Shown in pieces: positions 52,680 through 61,560 of a stretch of DNA of 64,000 nucleotides. The notes below the pieces were generated by a model. It saw only the letters and a list, made by a program, of their open reading frames with translations, did not search any database and was not told the DNA's origin. How positions within the stretch are numbered: the stretch's first letter is position 1; each line of letters starts with the position of its first letter. The position numbers were made by a program, and so were the translations under genes. The stretch is from CAYWEM01 sp964457225 (GTDB taxonomy: Bacteria > Acidobacteriota > Aminicenantia > UBA2199), in contig CAYWEM010000002.1 in NCBI GenBank assembly GCA_964457225.1, positions 186,001-250,000 on the forward strand, read 5' to 3'.

Positions 52680-53297
52680 ATGAAACAAGTCAAGAAAATC
52701 CTCCCGCTCCTGATGATCCTGACCCTGGTCTCCGGCCTGGCGGCCCTGGACCTGAAACTGGGCGCCGGCCTGAACAGGCCGACGGAAGGTAATTTCCGGG
52801 ACATATACGGACAGGTGGTCCCGGTTTTCGAAGCCCGGGCCTCAATTCCCTTCGGTGATTTCCTGCATTTCTGGCTGGCCGGCGATTACCTGGCCGCCAG
52901 CGGAGAAATCCCCCAGTTACAGGAAGAATTACAGTATCGCCAGTTGGCCTTCAGCGGCGGAATCGGCACCACGGTGCCCTTGAGTCGAAAAAGCCGGGCC
53001 GTGCTCCAGGCTGGTGTGAAGCAGTTTTTTCTCGAGGAAACGGGTTTCCAGGAAAAAGTCAGCTTGAACTCTTTCGGTTTCTGTGCCGGCTTCGACCTGG
53101 AATGGCAGGCGTCCGAACTTTTGCTCGTTTACCTGGGATTGCGTTATTCCCGGGGTGAAGCCGATTACGCCGGCGAAAAAAAACTGGTCGGTGGCCCGAG
53201 CCTGACGGCCGGCATCGGTTTTGACCTGGCCGGTCTTTTCGGCAAAAAAAGGAAAGAATCAGCCGAGATTGCCGTTGACGAAATCCCAGTTGATTAG
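52680..53297 (+). CDS. Outer-membrane beta-barrel protein (OmpX/OprF-like size)
   Basis: The 205-residue protein has a signal peptide (about 1-22) and repeated alternating strands such as LLVYLGLRYSRGEADYAG and LTAGIGFDLAGLFG, consistent with an eight-stranded barrel. The family is not recognised. GGAGG precedes the ATG, 17 nt after the subtilase stop. Its last 39 nt overlap the 3' end of the convergent superoxide dismutase gene. Confidence 0.65.
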   Translation: MKQVKKILPLLMILTLVSGLAALDLKLGAGLNRPTEGNFRDIYGQVVPVFEARASIPFGDFLHFWLAGDYLAASGEIPQLQEELQYRQLAFSGGIGTTVPLSRKSRAVLQAGVKQFFLEETGFQEKVSLNSFGFCAGFDLEWQASELLLVYLGLRYSRGEADYAGEKKLVGGPSLTAGIGFDLAGLFGKKRKESAEIAVDEIPVD

Positions 53298-53852
53298 CTT
53301 GTCGATAAAGACCTGCAGGTAATCCGGCCGGCGGTTCTGGTAGTCAAGATAATAGGCATGCTCCCAGACGTCGACCGTCAGCAGGGGTTTCAAGCCGTGA
53401 ACCAGCGGAGTGTCGGCATTGGCGGTCTTGACGATACGAAGTTTACCGTTGTCCAGGACCAGCCAGGCCCAACCGCTGCCGAACTGGGTGATCCCGGCAT
53501 TTTTGAATTCGGCCGCGAACTGGTCATAGCCACCTAAATCAGTTTCGATCATCCCGGCTATTTTCCCGTAGGGCCGGCCGCCTCCGCCGGGCCGCAGACA
53601 TTCCCAGTAGAAAGCATGATTGTAAACCTGGGCGGCGTTGTTGAACAGGCCGCTGCTGGCCGGTGAAGCCGAGGCGCTCTTGATGATGGTTACCAGGTCG
53701 GCTTTTTCCAGTTCGGTGCCGGCGATCAGTTTATTGGTGTTGTCGACATAAGCCTGGTGATGCTTGCCGTGATGAAACTCGAAAGTACGGGCGCTGATAT
53801 GGGGTTCCAGTTCAGCGGGCTCAAAGGGCAGTTTACTTAAAGTTACGAGCAT
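53259..53852 (-). CDS. sodB: Superoxide dismutase (Fe-type)
   Basis: The 197-residue protein has metal ligands in FHHGKHHQAYVDN (His), NAAQVYNHAFYW (His) and DVWEHAYYLDY (Asp, His). The Gln in NNAAQVYNH at the position typical of Fe enzymes and the start LPFEPAELEPHIS favour FeSOD. No signal peptide, so cytoplasmic. AAGGAGG lies 5 nt before the ATG. It complements rubrerythrin and Hcp as oxidative defence. Confidence 0.94.
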   Translation of the reverse strand: MLVTLSKLPFEPAELEPHISARTFEFHHGKHHQAYVDNTNKLIAGTELEKADLVTIIKSASASPASSGLFNNAAQVYNHAFYWECLRPGGGGRPYGKIAGMIETDLGGYDQFAAEFKNAGITQFGSGWAWLVLDNGKLRIVKTANADTPLVHGLKPLLTVDVWEHAYYLDYQNRRPDYLQVFIDKLINWDFVNGNLG

Positions 53853-53922
53853 GTTACCTCCTTTGCTTGTTCTTTCAGATGATAAATCATCAGACTGTTT
53901 TGGTCAAATTCGAAAGCGCGGC

Positions 53923-55536
53923 TCAGCTGAGGTCAAGACCGTTGCTGAGCTGCAGGTCCTTGGGGAACTCGACACTGAAGGAGATGCTGATTTCCTTTTT
54001 TTCTCCCGGAGCCAGCTTCATTTTCCAACTCAACAGGCCGTTTTCCTCCCTGCCGTCCGGGCGGGGGTTGAGCTCCACCGACTTGATCTCCAGCCTGGAA
54101 TCCCGGCTGACCGGCAGCTGGTCACTCAGCTCCAGGCTGATCTCTGTTTTATGCAGGTTTTCCAGGCTGATCCGGTAGGAATGCTCGAGCTTGCGGTTGC
54201 GGCCCAGGAAAACCGGGGCCACCCGGCGGCCGCCGATCTGCTCGTGTTTGACCAGCACCTGGCGGTCCACCCCGAAATGCAGTACGAACTCCTCCCCGGC
54301 GGCCAAGGTGGGAATCCTCGACTTGGCCACGAATTCATCGTCCATGAACAACTGGCATTCCCCGGCCAGCAGGGGGTACGGCAGGCGGGGCGCGGTCCGG
54401 GCCGCCAGGAAGGCTTCGGGTCGCAATTTGGGCACGGCGGAATGAAAGAACTCGGCCTCGACCGTGCGGCTGTCCAGGGGCACCCGCCGGGCCGTACCGT
54501 CACTGGCCGCGCTGAAAGGAGTGCGGGCGTTGAAAGTGACGTGAACACCCTGCTCGCCCAGCAGAGCGCTCTCCACCTCCATGACTGCCAAACCCTGGGC
54601 AAGTCCCGGCGCAATCATATCCCCGGCGGCCCGGGCAAAATCCCTTTCTTCGTCCGGAAAGGGAGTCTGCCTGATAGCCAGGAACCAGGGGCGCAGTTTC
54701 GGGGGCTGGGCACCCAAGGCCGGGGCCGCGCTGGACAGGGTCAGGTTGACGTTATGCCAGTCTTCTCCGCTTCTCTGGGTCACCTCGGCCATCATGGTTA
54801 TTTCAAGCTGTTTTTCGGCCGGCCGGCCCCTCATGGTGTAAACCGGCCGCCAGCTCGCTCCACGCACCTGGTAAAGCACCTGGATGCTGGCTTTGCCGGG
54901 CATTCGAGCCTCAAGGGATATAACCAGGGCCCGGCCTTCCCTTGATGAGTTCGCGGCCTGGTTCTTGCGCAGGACTTCCAGTTTTTTTTCGTTCTCGGAC
55001 AAAGCGATTTCCAGATCGGCCTTTTCGCCCAGTATCCCGGCCAGGTGCCCATCCAGGAAGCCAAGCAGATCCGCCCAGTTTTCACGGTCAGGAGGGTTCT
55101 TACGATCCTCGGCCGCTCCTCCGCCCCGGGCCAGGTTGCGCAGGTAACTCTCCTTGATCGTCAGTACTTCAAGCCGCACCCTTTGCGCGCTTGTTTCCTT
55201 TTCCAGGGTTTTTATTTCAGCCTGCCAGAGTTCAGGGAGATAGTCAACCGCCAGGGCGAACCCCATTATTTTAACCTGGGCTGAACCCCGTCCGGATATC
55301 CGGATAGAATCCGGGTCAATGGCCGCACTGAGCCCGGTCAGCCTTATCTCCTGCAGTCCTTCCTCGACTTCGGTTTCCAGTTCGCGGGTCAATTCGGCCC
55401 GGTCGCTGTACACGGTGACCGCGCTGATACGGCCCGGGTTGGAGGCGGAAACGATCTCATCAGCTCTTTTACCCGGCTGGATGTTCTTTTTTGCAGTTGT
55501 TTTATTCCGGGTGTTTGTCTTTGTTTCTGCGCTCAT
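53923..55536 (-). CDS. DUF4139/DUF4140 protein, no signal peptide
   Basis: The 537-residue protein starts MSAETKTNTRNK and has no export signal. The N-terminal DUF4140 region contains ISAVTVYSDRAELTREL, then a coiled-coil stretch, then the DUF4139 beta-rich domain with VRGASWRPVYTMRG and LTLSSAAPALG. The C-terminal about 200 residues are identical in protein to the upstream paralogue. The start at 55536 has AGAGG upstream; the longer ORF to 55590 overlaps that paralogue. Function of the family is unknown (mucoidy-inhibitor A-like). It lies 13 nt after the paralogue gene. Confidence 0.75.
   Translation of the reverse strand: MSAETKTNTRNKTTAKKNIQPGKRADEIVSASNPGRISAVTVYSDRAELTRELETEVEEGLQEIRLTGLSAAIDPDSIRISGRGSAQVKIMGFALAVDYLPELWQAEIKTLEKETSAQRVRLEVLTIKESYLRNLARGGGAAEDRKNPPDRENWADLLGFLDGHLAGILGEKADLEIALSENEKKLEVLRKNQAANSSREGRALVISLEARMPGKASIQVLYQVRGASWRPVYTMRGRPAEKQLEITMMAEVTQRSGEDWHNVNLTLSSAAPALGAQPPKLRPWFLAIRQTPFPDEERDFARAAGDMIAPGLAQGLAVMEVESALLGEQGVHVTFNARTPFSAASDGTARRVPLDSRTVEAEFFHSAVPKLRPEAFLAARTAPRLPYPLLAGECQLFMDDEFVAKSRIPTLAAGEEFVLHFGVDRQVLVKHEQIGGRRVAPVFLGRNRKLEHSYRISLENLHKTEISLELSDQLPVSRDSRLEIKSVELNPRPDGREENGLLSWKMKLAPGEKKEISISFSVEFPKDLQLSNGLDLS
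53952..54583. repeat. Near-identical tract within the DUF4139 pair, copy 1
   Basis: About 630 bp matching 55567-56198 at a constant offset of 1615 with no indels. Read by eye the core is identical, with mismatches only near the ends. Outside the tract the two genes are clearly divergent. Confidence 0.9.
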
Positions 55537-55549
55537 CGGCTGAAACCTC

Positions 55550-57181
55550 TTATATCCCGCTGACTTGCAGATCCTTGGGGAATTCGACACTGAAGGAGAT
55601 GCTGATTTCCTTTTTTTCTCCCGGAGCCAGCTTCATTTTCCAACTCAACAGGCCGTTTTCCTCCCTGCCGTCCGGGCGGGGGTTGAGCTCCACCGACTTG
55701 ATCTCCAGCCTGGAATCCCGGCTGACCGGCAGCTGGTCACTCAGCTCCAGGCTGATCTCTGTTTTATGCAGGTTTTCCAGGCTGATCCGGTAGGAATGCT
55801 CGAGCTTGCGGTTGCGGCCCAGGAAAACCGGGGCCACCCGGCGGCCGCCGATCTGCTCGTGTTTGACCAGCACCTGGCGGTCCACCCCGAAATGCAGTAC
55901 GAACTCCTCCCCGGCGGCCAAGGTGGGAATCCTCGACTTGGCCACGAATTCATCGTCCATGAACAACTGGCATTCCCCGGCCAGCAGGGGGTACGGCAGG
56001 CGGGGCGCGGTCCGGGCCGCCAGGAAGGCTTCGGGTCGCAATTTGGGCACGGCGGAATGAAAGAACTCGGCCTCGACCGTGCGGCTGTCCAGGGGCACCC
56101 GCCGGGCCGTACCGTCACTGGCCGCGCTGAAAGGAGTGCGGGCGTTGAAAGTGACGTGAACACCCTGCTCGCCCAGCAGGGCGCTCTCCACCTCCATGAC
56201 CGGCGCCGGGGCGGAGCCCAGCAGGGCCTCCTCCCTGGCTGGAGCCCCGGCCGTTTTCATCCGGACCTGTTCCATCGGTACATCGGGGGGTTGCGTTGAC
56301 CTGATGTCCAGGTACCAGGGCGGAAGTTTCGGAGGGGCGGCGCCCCGGGCCGGGGCCGCGCTGGAGAGAGTCAGATTGACATGACGCCAGTTTTCACCGC
56401 TGCGCTGGATCACTTCGGCCAGCAGGGTGATTTCCAGCTTTTTTTCAGCCGGCCGGGCCCGCATGGTGTAGACCGGCCGCCAGCTGACGCCGCGCACCTG
56501 GTAGACGAGCTGCAGGTTGACCTTGCCGGCCTGCGGGGCTTCCAGGGTTATGGTCAGGGCCCGGCCCTCCTGGGGCTTGGGCGCGGCCATATCGGCCAGT
56601 TTACGGCGCAGTGTTTCCACTTTGCGCTCGTTTTCAGCCAGGCTGAATTGCCTGGCCAGCTTTTCCTTGAGCGCTGAAGTCAATTCCGTACCCAGGAAAG
56701 CCAGCAGTTTGGGCCAGGTCTGGGGATCAGACTGGACTTCACGCCCTGCTTCCGTTCCCGTGCCCTGGGCCAGCCGGCGCAGGTATATCTCCTTGACCGC
56801 GATCACTTCGAGCTGACCTTTCAGGGCGGCGATTTCTTTTTCCAGGTCGAGTATTTCCTTTTCCAGCGCCCGGATTTCCTCCTGGCGAGGCTGAGGCAGG
56901 TAATCCTGGCTGATCGCGAAACCGATGATCCTGGCGCCGACGGCACTGCGGCCGCTGAGGCGGATTGAATCGGGGTCGAGAGCCGCGGTCAGGCCGCCGA
57001 GTCTCAACTGCTGGAGTCCGGCCGGCACCTGGGCCTCGATTTCCCTGGTCACGGCGGCCCGGTCCGTGTACATGGTCACCGCGCTGATCCGACCTTCGAC
57101 TTCAATTGCGGCATCCTGCCCGGCGGAGCTTGAGACCAGCAGGGCCGGCGCAAGCAGGCATAATAATACGATCTTTTTCAT
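55550..57181 (-). CDS. DUF4139/DUF4140 protein, exported paralogue
   Basis: The 543-residue protein starts MKKIVLLCLLAPALLVSS, a signal peptide absent from its neighbour. DUF4140 region ISAVTMYTDRAAVTREIEA, a coiled coil (about 95-130) and the DUF4139 domain with VRGVSWRPVYTMRA and LTLSSAAPARG follow. The C-terminal about 200 residues equal those of the downstream paralogue. GGAGG lies 5 nt before the ATG at 57181. A good promoter lies at 57207-57235. Role unknown; a surface or wall-associated protein is plausible. Confidence 0.78.
   Translation of the reverse strand: MKKIVLLCLLAPALLVSSSAGQDAAIEVEGRISAVTMYTDRAAVTREIEAQVPAGLQQLRLGGLTAALDPDSIRLSGRSAVGARIIGFAISQDYLPQPRQEEIRALEKEILDLEKEIAALKGQLEVIAVKEIYLRRLAQGTGTEAGREVQSDPQTWPKLLAFLGTELTSALKEKLARQFSLAENERKVETLRRKLADMAAPKPQEGRALTITLEAPQAGKVNLQLVYQVRGVSWRPVYTMRARPAEKKLEITLLAEVIQRSGENWRHVNLTLSSAAPARGAAPPKLPPWYLDIRSTQPPDVPMEQVRMKTAGAPAREEALLGSAPAPVMEVESALLGEQGVHVTFNARTPFSAASDGTARRVPLDSRTVEAEFFHSAVPKLRPEAFLAARTAPRLPYPLLAGECQLFMDDEFVAKSRIPTLAAGEEFVLHFGVDRQVLVKHEQIGGRRVAPVFLGRNRKLEHSYRISLENLHKTEISLELSDQLPVSRDSRLEIKSVELNPRPDGREENGLLSWKMKLAPGEKKEISISFSVEFPKDLQVSGI
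55567..56198. repeat. Near-identical tract within the DUF4139 pair, copy 2
   Basis: Partner of 53952-54583, same orientation. Confidence 0.9.
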
Positions 57182-57206
57182 GTTTCCCTCCATCAGGTCC
57201 AGGGGA

Positions 57207-57235
57207 ATTATACTCCTTCGCAGGAGAGAGTTAAA
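57207..57235 (-). promoter_or_regulatory. Promoter of the DUF4139 pair
   Basis: TTTAAC (57230-57235), a 17-nt spacer and TATAAT (57207-57212), about 25 nt before the ATG at 57181. Confidence 0.7.
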
Positions 57236-57263
57236 CCGGGCCGTTCACCTGGGAGCCCGGGAT

Positions 57264-58070
57264 TCACTGCAGCAGAAGCAGGCTGGCGGCCATTACGGCC
57301 ATGCCCCCGACCAGGCCGAAGATGGCCAGGTGGTGTTCTCCGAATTCCCGGGCCGCCGGCAGGAGCTGGTCCAGGCTTATGAAGACCATGATACCGCCGA
57401 CCGCGGAAAAAATCAGTCCCAGCCAGAGATCTCCGGCGATGCCGACCAGGAAAAAATAGGCGAATAGGGCTCCCAGTGGTTCGCTCAAACCGGAGGCGAA
57501 GGAATAGAAAAAGGCTTTTTTCCGGCTGCCTGTGGCGTAATAAACAGGGATCGACACTGCGATACCCTCGGGAATGTTGTGCACGGCCACGGCCACGGCC
57601 ACGGCCAGGCCGAGCTGGGCGTCGTGCAAGGCGACCATGAAAGTGGCCAGGCCCTCGGGAAAATTGTGCAGGGTCAGGGCCAGGGCGGTCATCAGGCCGA
57701 CCCGCATCAGGCCGCGGCGATCAGTACTGCGTCGGCCGGCCATTTCCTCGACCCGGTGAGTTTCGTGGGGGTTTTCCCATTCGGGCACGAACTGGTCGAT
57801 CAGCATGATCAGGGCGATGCCGGCGAAAAATGCCGCGGCATTCAGCCAGCCGGCGGCCCGGCCCGGCACCCGGGCGGCGATCATTTCCCCGGACTTGGCG
57901 TAGATTTCGACCATGGCGATGTAGATCATCACTCCCGCCGAAAAGCCCAGGGCCACCGAAAGAAACCGGGTGTTGGTCTTCCTGGCGAAAAAGCCGATGG
58001 CACTGCCGATACCGGTGGCCAGGCCGGCCACCAGGGTCAGGATAAAGGCAAACAAGACGTTTTCAGACAT
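57264..58070 (-). CDS. zupT: ZIP-family metal transporter (ZupT-like)
   Basis: The 268-residue protein has eight helices with the metal-transport signatures HNFPEGLATF (about 135) and HNIPEGIAVS (about 164) on helices 4 and 5, and a His-containing loop before them. It imports Zn2+ and probably other divalent cations. It follows the DASS transporter gene by 8 nt in what looks like a three-gene operon. Confidence 0.92.
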   Translation of the reverse strand: MSENVLFAFILTLVAGLATGIGSAIGFFARKTNTRFLSVALGFSAGVMIYIAMVEIYAKSGEMIAARVPGRAAGWLNAAAFFAGIALIMLIDQFVPEWENPHETHRVEEMAGRRSTDRRGLMRVGLMTALALTLHNFPEGLATFMVALHDAQLGLAVAVAVAVHNIPEGIAVSIPVYYATGSRKKAFFYSFASGLSEPLGALFAYFFLVGIAGDLWLGLIFSAVGGIMVFISLDQLLPAAREFGEHHLAIFGLVGGMAVMAASLLLLQ

Positions 58071-58078
58071 GTTCCCCG

Positions 58079-59845
58079 CTAAAAAGGCCAGAAACGTGGA
58101 ATCAGGATTATCGATATGATCCAGAACACCAGGTTGAGCGGTAGCCCCACCTTGATGAAATCGGTGTAGCGGTAGCCCCCGGCGTTGTAAACCATGGCGT
58201 TGGTCTGGTAGCCGATCGGGGTGGCGAAGCTGGTGGAAGCGGCAAAGGTGATGGCCATCAGGAAGGGCTTGGGATCAACCCCAAGGGCCAGGGCCGTGGA
58301 GATGGCGATCGGGGCCAGCAGTACGGCCGAGGCGTTGTTGCTCATGGTTTCGGTGGTCAGGGCGGTCAGGAGATAGAACACCGCCAGCACGGCCAGGGGA
58401 CCCCAGCCGCCGACCAGGTTGACGGCCTGGCCGGCCAGGAAGGCCGCGGCGCCGCTCTTGGCCATGGCGATCCCCAGGGGGAGAATGCCGGCCAGCAGGA
58501 AGATGATCTTCCAGTCTATGGCTTCATAGGCTTCTTCCATGCTCAGACAGCGGGTCAGGACCATGGCCAGGCAGCCCAGGATGGCCGAGACCAGGATGGG
58601 GATTATGTTCAAGGCCGGCAGGGCGATGACCAGGGCGATGATGCCCAGCACCAGGGGAGTTTTTTTTCTGGTCCGGGAATCGTAATCCGACTCGTTCAGC
58701 ACCAGGAAGTTGTCGTCCCGGCGCAGTTTTTGGGCACCGGCCCGGTTGGTCTGCAACAGCAGAATATCTCCGGCATTCAGCAGCAGATCACTGATTTTTT
58801 CCCTGATCGGCCGCCCCCGGCGCTGGACGGCCAGTACCAGGCCCTGGTAGCGGTTGCGGAAGTCGATCTCCTTGAGGTTCTGGCCGGTCAATCTCGATGC
58901 CGGAGGCACCAGTACCTGCAGCAGCCTTTGGCCTTCCTCCTGGAAAGCGGCGTCTCCGAATTTCATTTCTGCATGCAGTTCAAGTCTGGCCGATTCCTTC
59001 AGATCCATGATCTGGTTGATTTTTCCCCGCACCAGTAAAACATCTCCGGCATGCAGGGGCTGGCGCAGGGGGACCCAGACCACCTGTCCGTCCGTCTGGA
59101 TCAACTTGAGCACGGTGACGTCGTGCTCCTGGCCCAGACGGGTTTCCAGGACGGTCTTGCCGATCAGGGGGCCGCCTTCCATGACCTGGAGTTCGGCGAT
59201 GTACTCCCCCAGTTCAAAGGTTTCAACCAGTTCGCGCCGGCCGCGGTCGGGCAGCAGCCAGCGGCTGAACAACAGCAGGTAAAGTGTGCCGACAATCACC
59301 ATGACCAGGCCCAGCCTGGAGAATTCGAACATGGAAAACGGGGCCAGGCCGTTCTGCACGGCGATGGAGCTTACCAGCAGGTTGGTCGAGGTACCGATCA
59401 GGGTGCAGACCCCGCCGAACTGCGAGGCGTATGACAGGGGAATCAGCATCTTGGAAGCCGGGATACGGTTTTTTTGCGACAGGGTGATGACCAGGGGCAG
59501 GAACACCGCTACCGCGGCCGTGTTGTTGATAAAGGCCGATATCACCCCGACCAGGGTGCCGATCAGCAGGATGGCCGTGGCATGACTGCGGCCGTATTTC
59601 AACAAGAGTCCGGACACCGCGGCCAGGCCACCGTTTTTCTGCAGGCCGGCGCTTAGTATGAACATGGCCGCCACGGTCACGGTGGCCTGGTTGCTGAATC
59701 CGGAGATGCCTTCGTCGGGGCTGACCAGGCCGGTCAGCAAAAGCGCACCCAGTACCAGCAGGGCCACCAGGTCGATGGGAAACTTCTCGGTGACGAAGAG
59801 CACCACCGCCGCCACCAGGATCAACAGCACCAGGGCTATTTCCAT
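58079..59845 (-). CDS. DASS/SLC13-type anion permease with two TrkA-C domains
   Basis: The 588-residue protein starts MEIALVLLILVAAVV. The membrane halves carry NNTAAVAVFLPL and TETMSNNASAVLLAPIA, the SNT-type substrate motifs of the divalent anion/Na+ symporter family. A cytoplasmic insert (about 195-365) holds two RCK/TrkA-C domains (GPLIGKTVLETRLG and SRLTGQNLKEIDFRNRY). It probably imports sulfate or dicarboxylate. The ATG at 59845 has GAGG upstream; the ORF extension to 59887 enters the next gene. Confidence 0.88.
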   Translation of the reverse strand: MEIALVLLILVAAVVLFVTEKFPIDLVALLVLGALLLTGLVSPDEGISGFSNQATVTVAAMFILSAGLQKNGGLAAVSGLLLKYGRSHATAILLIGTLVGVISAFINNTAAVAVFLPLVITLSQKNRIPASKMLIPLSYASQFGGVCTLIGTSTNLLVSSIAVQNGLAPFSMFEFSRLGLVMVIVGTLYLLLFSRWLLPDRGRRELVETFELGEYIAELQVMEGGPLIGKTVLETRLGQEHDVTVLKLIQTDGQVVWVPLRQPLHAGDVLLVRGKINQIMDLKESARLELHAEMKFGDAAFQEEGQRLLQVLVPPASRLTGQNLKEIDFRNRYQGLVLAVQRRGRPIREKISDLLLNAGDILLLQTNRAGAQKLRRDDNFLVLNESDYDSRTRKKTPLVLGIIALVIALPALNIIPILVSAILGCLAMVLTRCLSMEEAYEAIDWKIIFLLAGILPLGIAMAKSGAAAFLAGQAVNLVGGWGPLAVLAVFYLLTALTTETMSNNASAVLLAPIAISTALALGVDPKPFLMAITFAASTSFATPIGYQTNAMVYNAGGYRYTDFIKVGLPLNLVFWIISIILIPRFWPF

Positions 59846-59855
59846 CTGTTTTACC

Positions 59856-60368
59856 TCAATCCGCCTGCCCTGGCCGGGGCTGGTCAAGGCTTTTCATCAT
59901 CTTTTCCAGGGCCTGGTAATGGCCCTGTTCGGCGCTGATTATCCTGTCCAGGCTGGCGGCCGGCCCGGCCGGCAGGAGCTTGCGTAATTCACCGTAAAAA
60001 ACAATGGAATCGAGCTCGCGGCGCAGGGCGAACCACAGGGCTCGTTTAATATCATCCCGGGCCGGGGCGGTTTCGGCCTGCAGGCCGGCTTCCCGTTCAA
60101 CCCATTCAGTACCGAAAATAACCCGGTCGGCGAATTCAGCCAGGGCCCGCCGGCCGGCCGGCCATTCCCGGCGCAGTTCTTCATCCTTGAGACCGGCGAA
60201 AAAAGCGTGGTGGGCGTCTTCCTGGTCGGCCAGGTCCAGGAACAGGCTTCGGGCTCGGGGTTCAATGGTCCCGGCGGCCAAGCGGCGATAAAAAGAGGCC
60301 CCGTTTTTTTCGATGCGCAGGGCCAGGTCGAGCAGGCCCCTGATTTCCTGGTCAGGGCTGGAATCCAT
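59856..60368 (-). CDS. Ferritin-like (rubrerythrin-type) di-iron protein
   Basis: The 170-residue protein starts MDSSPDQEIRG after AAGGAG. It is a four-helix bundle with likely ligands in RIEKNGASFYRRL, DQEDAHHAFF, ALRRELDSIVFYGEL and SAEQGHYQAL. No rubredoxin domain. It may store iron, detoxify peroxide or serve another di-iron role. It is the first gene of the operon with the DASS and ZIP transporters; the in-frame extension to 60416 covers the promoter. Confidence 0.78.
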   Translation of the reverse strand: MDSSPDQEIRGLLDLALRIEKNGASFYRRLAAGTIEPRARSLFLDLADQEDAHHAFFAGLKDEELRREWPAGRRALAEFADRVIFGTEWVEREAGLQAETAPARDDIKRALWFALRRELDSIVFYGELRKLLPAGPAASLDRIISAEQGHYQALEKMMKSLDQPRPGQAD

Positions 60369-60387
60369 GATTCTCCTTGATGGCCTA

Positions 60388-60416
60388 TGATTATGAAAAA
60401 AAACGGGAAAAGTCAA
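60388..60416 (-). promoter_or_regulatory. Promoter of the ferritin-like/DASS/ZIP operon
   Basis: TTGACT (60411-60416). The -10 is either TAATCA at 17-nt spacing (60388-60393) or CATAAT at 15 nt (60390-60395). Confidence 0.55.
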
Positions 60417-60451
60417 GTTTTTTCCTGAAAACCGAAATATCGGGCGGTGTT

Positions 60452-61450
60452 TCAGGGCAGGCGGCCGAACTTCAATTCCTGGTGTACTATGACCGAGTTA
60501 TGGCTCCTGATGTCGGACCGAAAACGGCTGCGGAAATCCTTCATGAAGGAATAGAAAGCCTCGTTGGACCTGCTTAACAGCTCGAACTCGAAGTCGTAAG
60601 CTCCGATGGTGCGCACCAGGAATATCACTTCGGGATGGTCCCGCAGATATGAACTCAGGGCGGCCAGCCTGGATTCAGCCGGATCCTGGAGTTTCAACAG
60701 CACCTTGCGGTAGCTCAGGCCGATACGCCGATGATCGAGCTTGAAATCGAATCCCAGGATGATCCGGCCGGCGCATAAGTCTTCAAATCTTTTGCGCACT
60801 TGTTTTAAGGGGGCGCGGCAAAGCGCGGCCAGCCTGGTTGCGGCCAGGCGACCATCGGTGTTGAGCAGGCCGAGCAGTTTCCAGTCCAGTTCATCGGCAT
60901 TGAACGGGCTCGGGCATCCGCCGCTGATGATCGGTTCAGCGGGCGACACCCTTGAACTGAGGCGCAAAGGCAGGTATTCGACCGTGGTGGCCAGGGAAAA
61001 GTACTTTTCGTGGAAAAAGCGGCCGTAGCGGTCACTGATCTGTTCGAAAACCCCGGCGAAAGCCGGTACGCTTTCGGCCCAGACCACGAACTCCAGGTCG
61101 AAGTCCCCGTCCAGCAGGGTCAGCCAGGAAACCTGGGGCAAATTGGCCAGGAATATAAGCAGCTCTTCTTCTTTTTCGCGTTCCAGGTTCTGGAACTTGA
61201 CGAAGACCCTGAAGTGAGCCAGGCCGAGGCGATGTACGTCGACGATGGCATGGAAACCGTTGATGACGCCCTTTTGTTCCAGGCTCTTGAGATGGTAGTT
61301 GAGCGCCTGCTTGGAGAGCTTCAGCCTGCCGGCCAGAGCGGTCAGGCCCAGCCTGCCGTTGAGGCTCAGGGCGGACAGGATTTCTCTTTCCCGTTCGCTC
61401 AGGTGCGGATTTGCTTCCATGGCAGGAAAGGCCGGGGCTTGCAGGCTCAT
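60452..61450 (-). CDS. Double Lrp/AsnC-type transcriptional regulator
   Basis: The 332-residue protein is two Lrp-like units in one chain. Each has a winged helix-turn-helix (REREILSALSLNGRLGLTAL, about 19-65; ELDWKLLGLLNTDGRLAATRL, about 188-235) followed by a RAM-like sensing domain (FRVFVKF; YRKVLLKL). Ordinary Lrp proteins are about 150-160 residues and dimerise; this is a fused pseudo-dimer. It is divergent from the flavin dehydrogenase gene, sharing a 110-bp region, so it probably controls that gene in response to an amino acid. Confidence 0.8.
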   Translation of the reverse strand: MSLQAPAFPAMEANPHLSEREREILSALSLNGRLGLTALAGRLKLSKQALNYHLKSLEQKGVINGFHAIVDVHRLGLAHFRVFVKFQNLEREKEEELLIFLANLPQVSWLTLLDGDFDLEFVVWAESVPAFAGVFEQISDRYGRFFHEKYFSLATTVEYLPLRLSSRVSPAEPIISGGCPSPFNADELDWKLLGLLNTDGRLAATRLAALCRAPLKQVRKRFEDLCAGRIILGFDFKLDHRRIGLSYRKVLLKLQDPAESRLAALSSYLRDHPEVIFLVRTIGAYDFEFELLSRSNEAFYSFMKDFRSRFRSDIRSHNSVIVHQELKFGRLP

Positions 61451-61470
61451 TGTTTTACCATCTCCGTCAA

Positions 61471-61498
61471 ATTATACACGGTTAAGGATAATTGTCAA
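61471..61498 (-). promoter_or_regulatory. Promoter of the double Lrp regulator
   Basis: TTGACA (61493-61498), a 16-nt spacer and TATAAT (61471-61476). It lies back to back with the dehydrogenase promoter; the two -35 boxes are 27 nt apart. Confidence 0.8.
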
Positions 61499-61525
61499 CT
61501 ATTTTGGTCTTATTTTTGTACTTCG

Positions 61526-61554
61526 TTGATTTTCGAAAAGTTTTGTGCTATATA
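61526..61554 (+). promoter_or_regulatory. Leaderless promoter of the flavin dehydrogenase
   Basis: TTGATT (61526-61531), a 17-nt spacer and TATATA (61549-61554), exactly 6 nt before the ATG at 61561. Confidence 0.75.
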
Positions 61555-61560
61555 CTTTTC

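Noticed and set aside
53851..54945. Long plus-strand ORF of 364 codons
   Set aside because: Antisense to the DUF4139 gene. Its apparent repeat at 55565-56299 only mirrors the shared tract of the two real genes.
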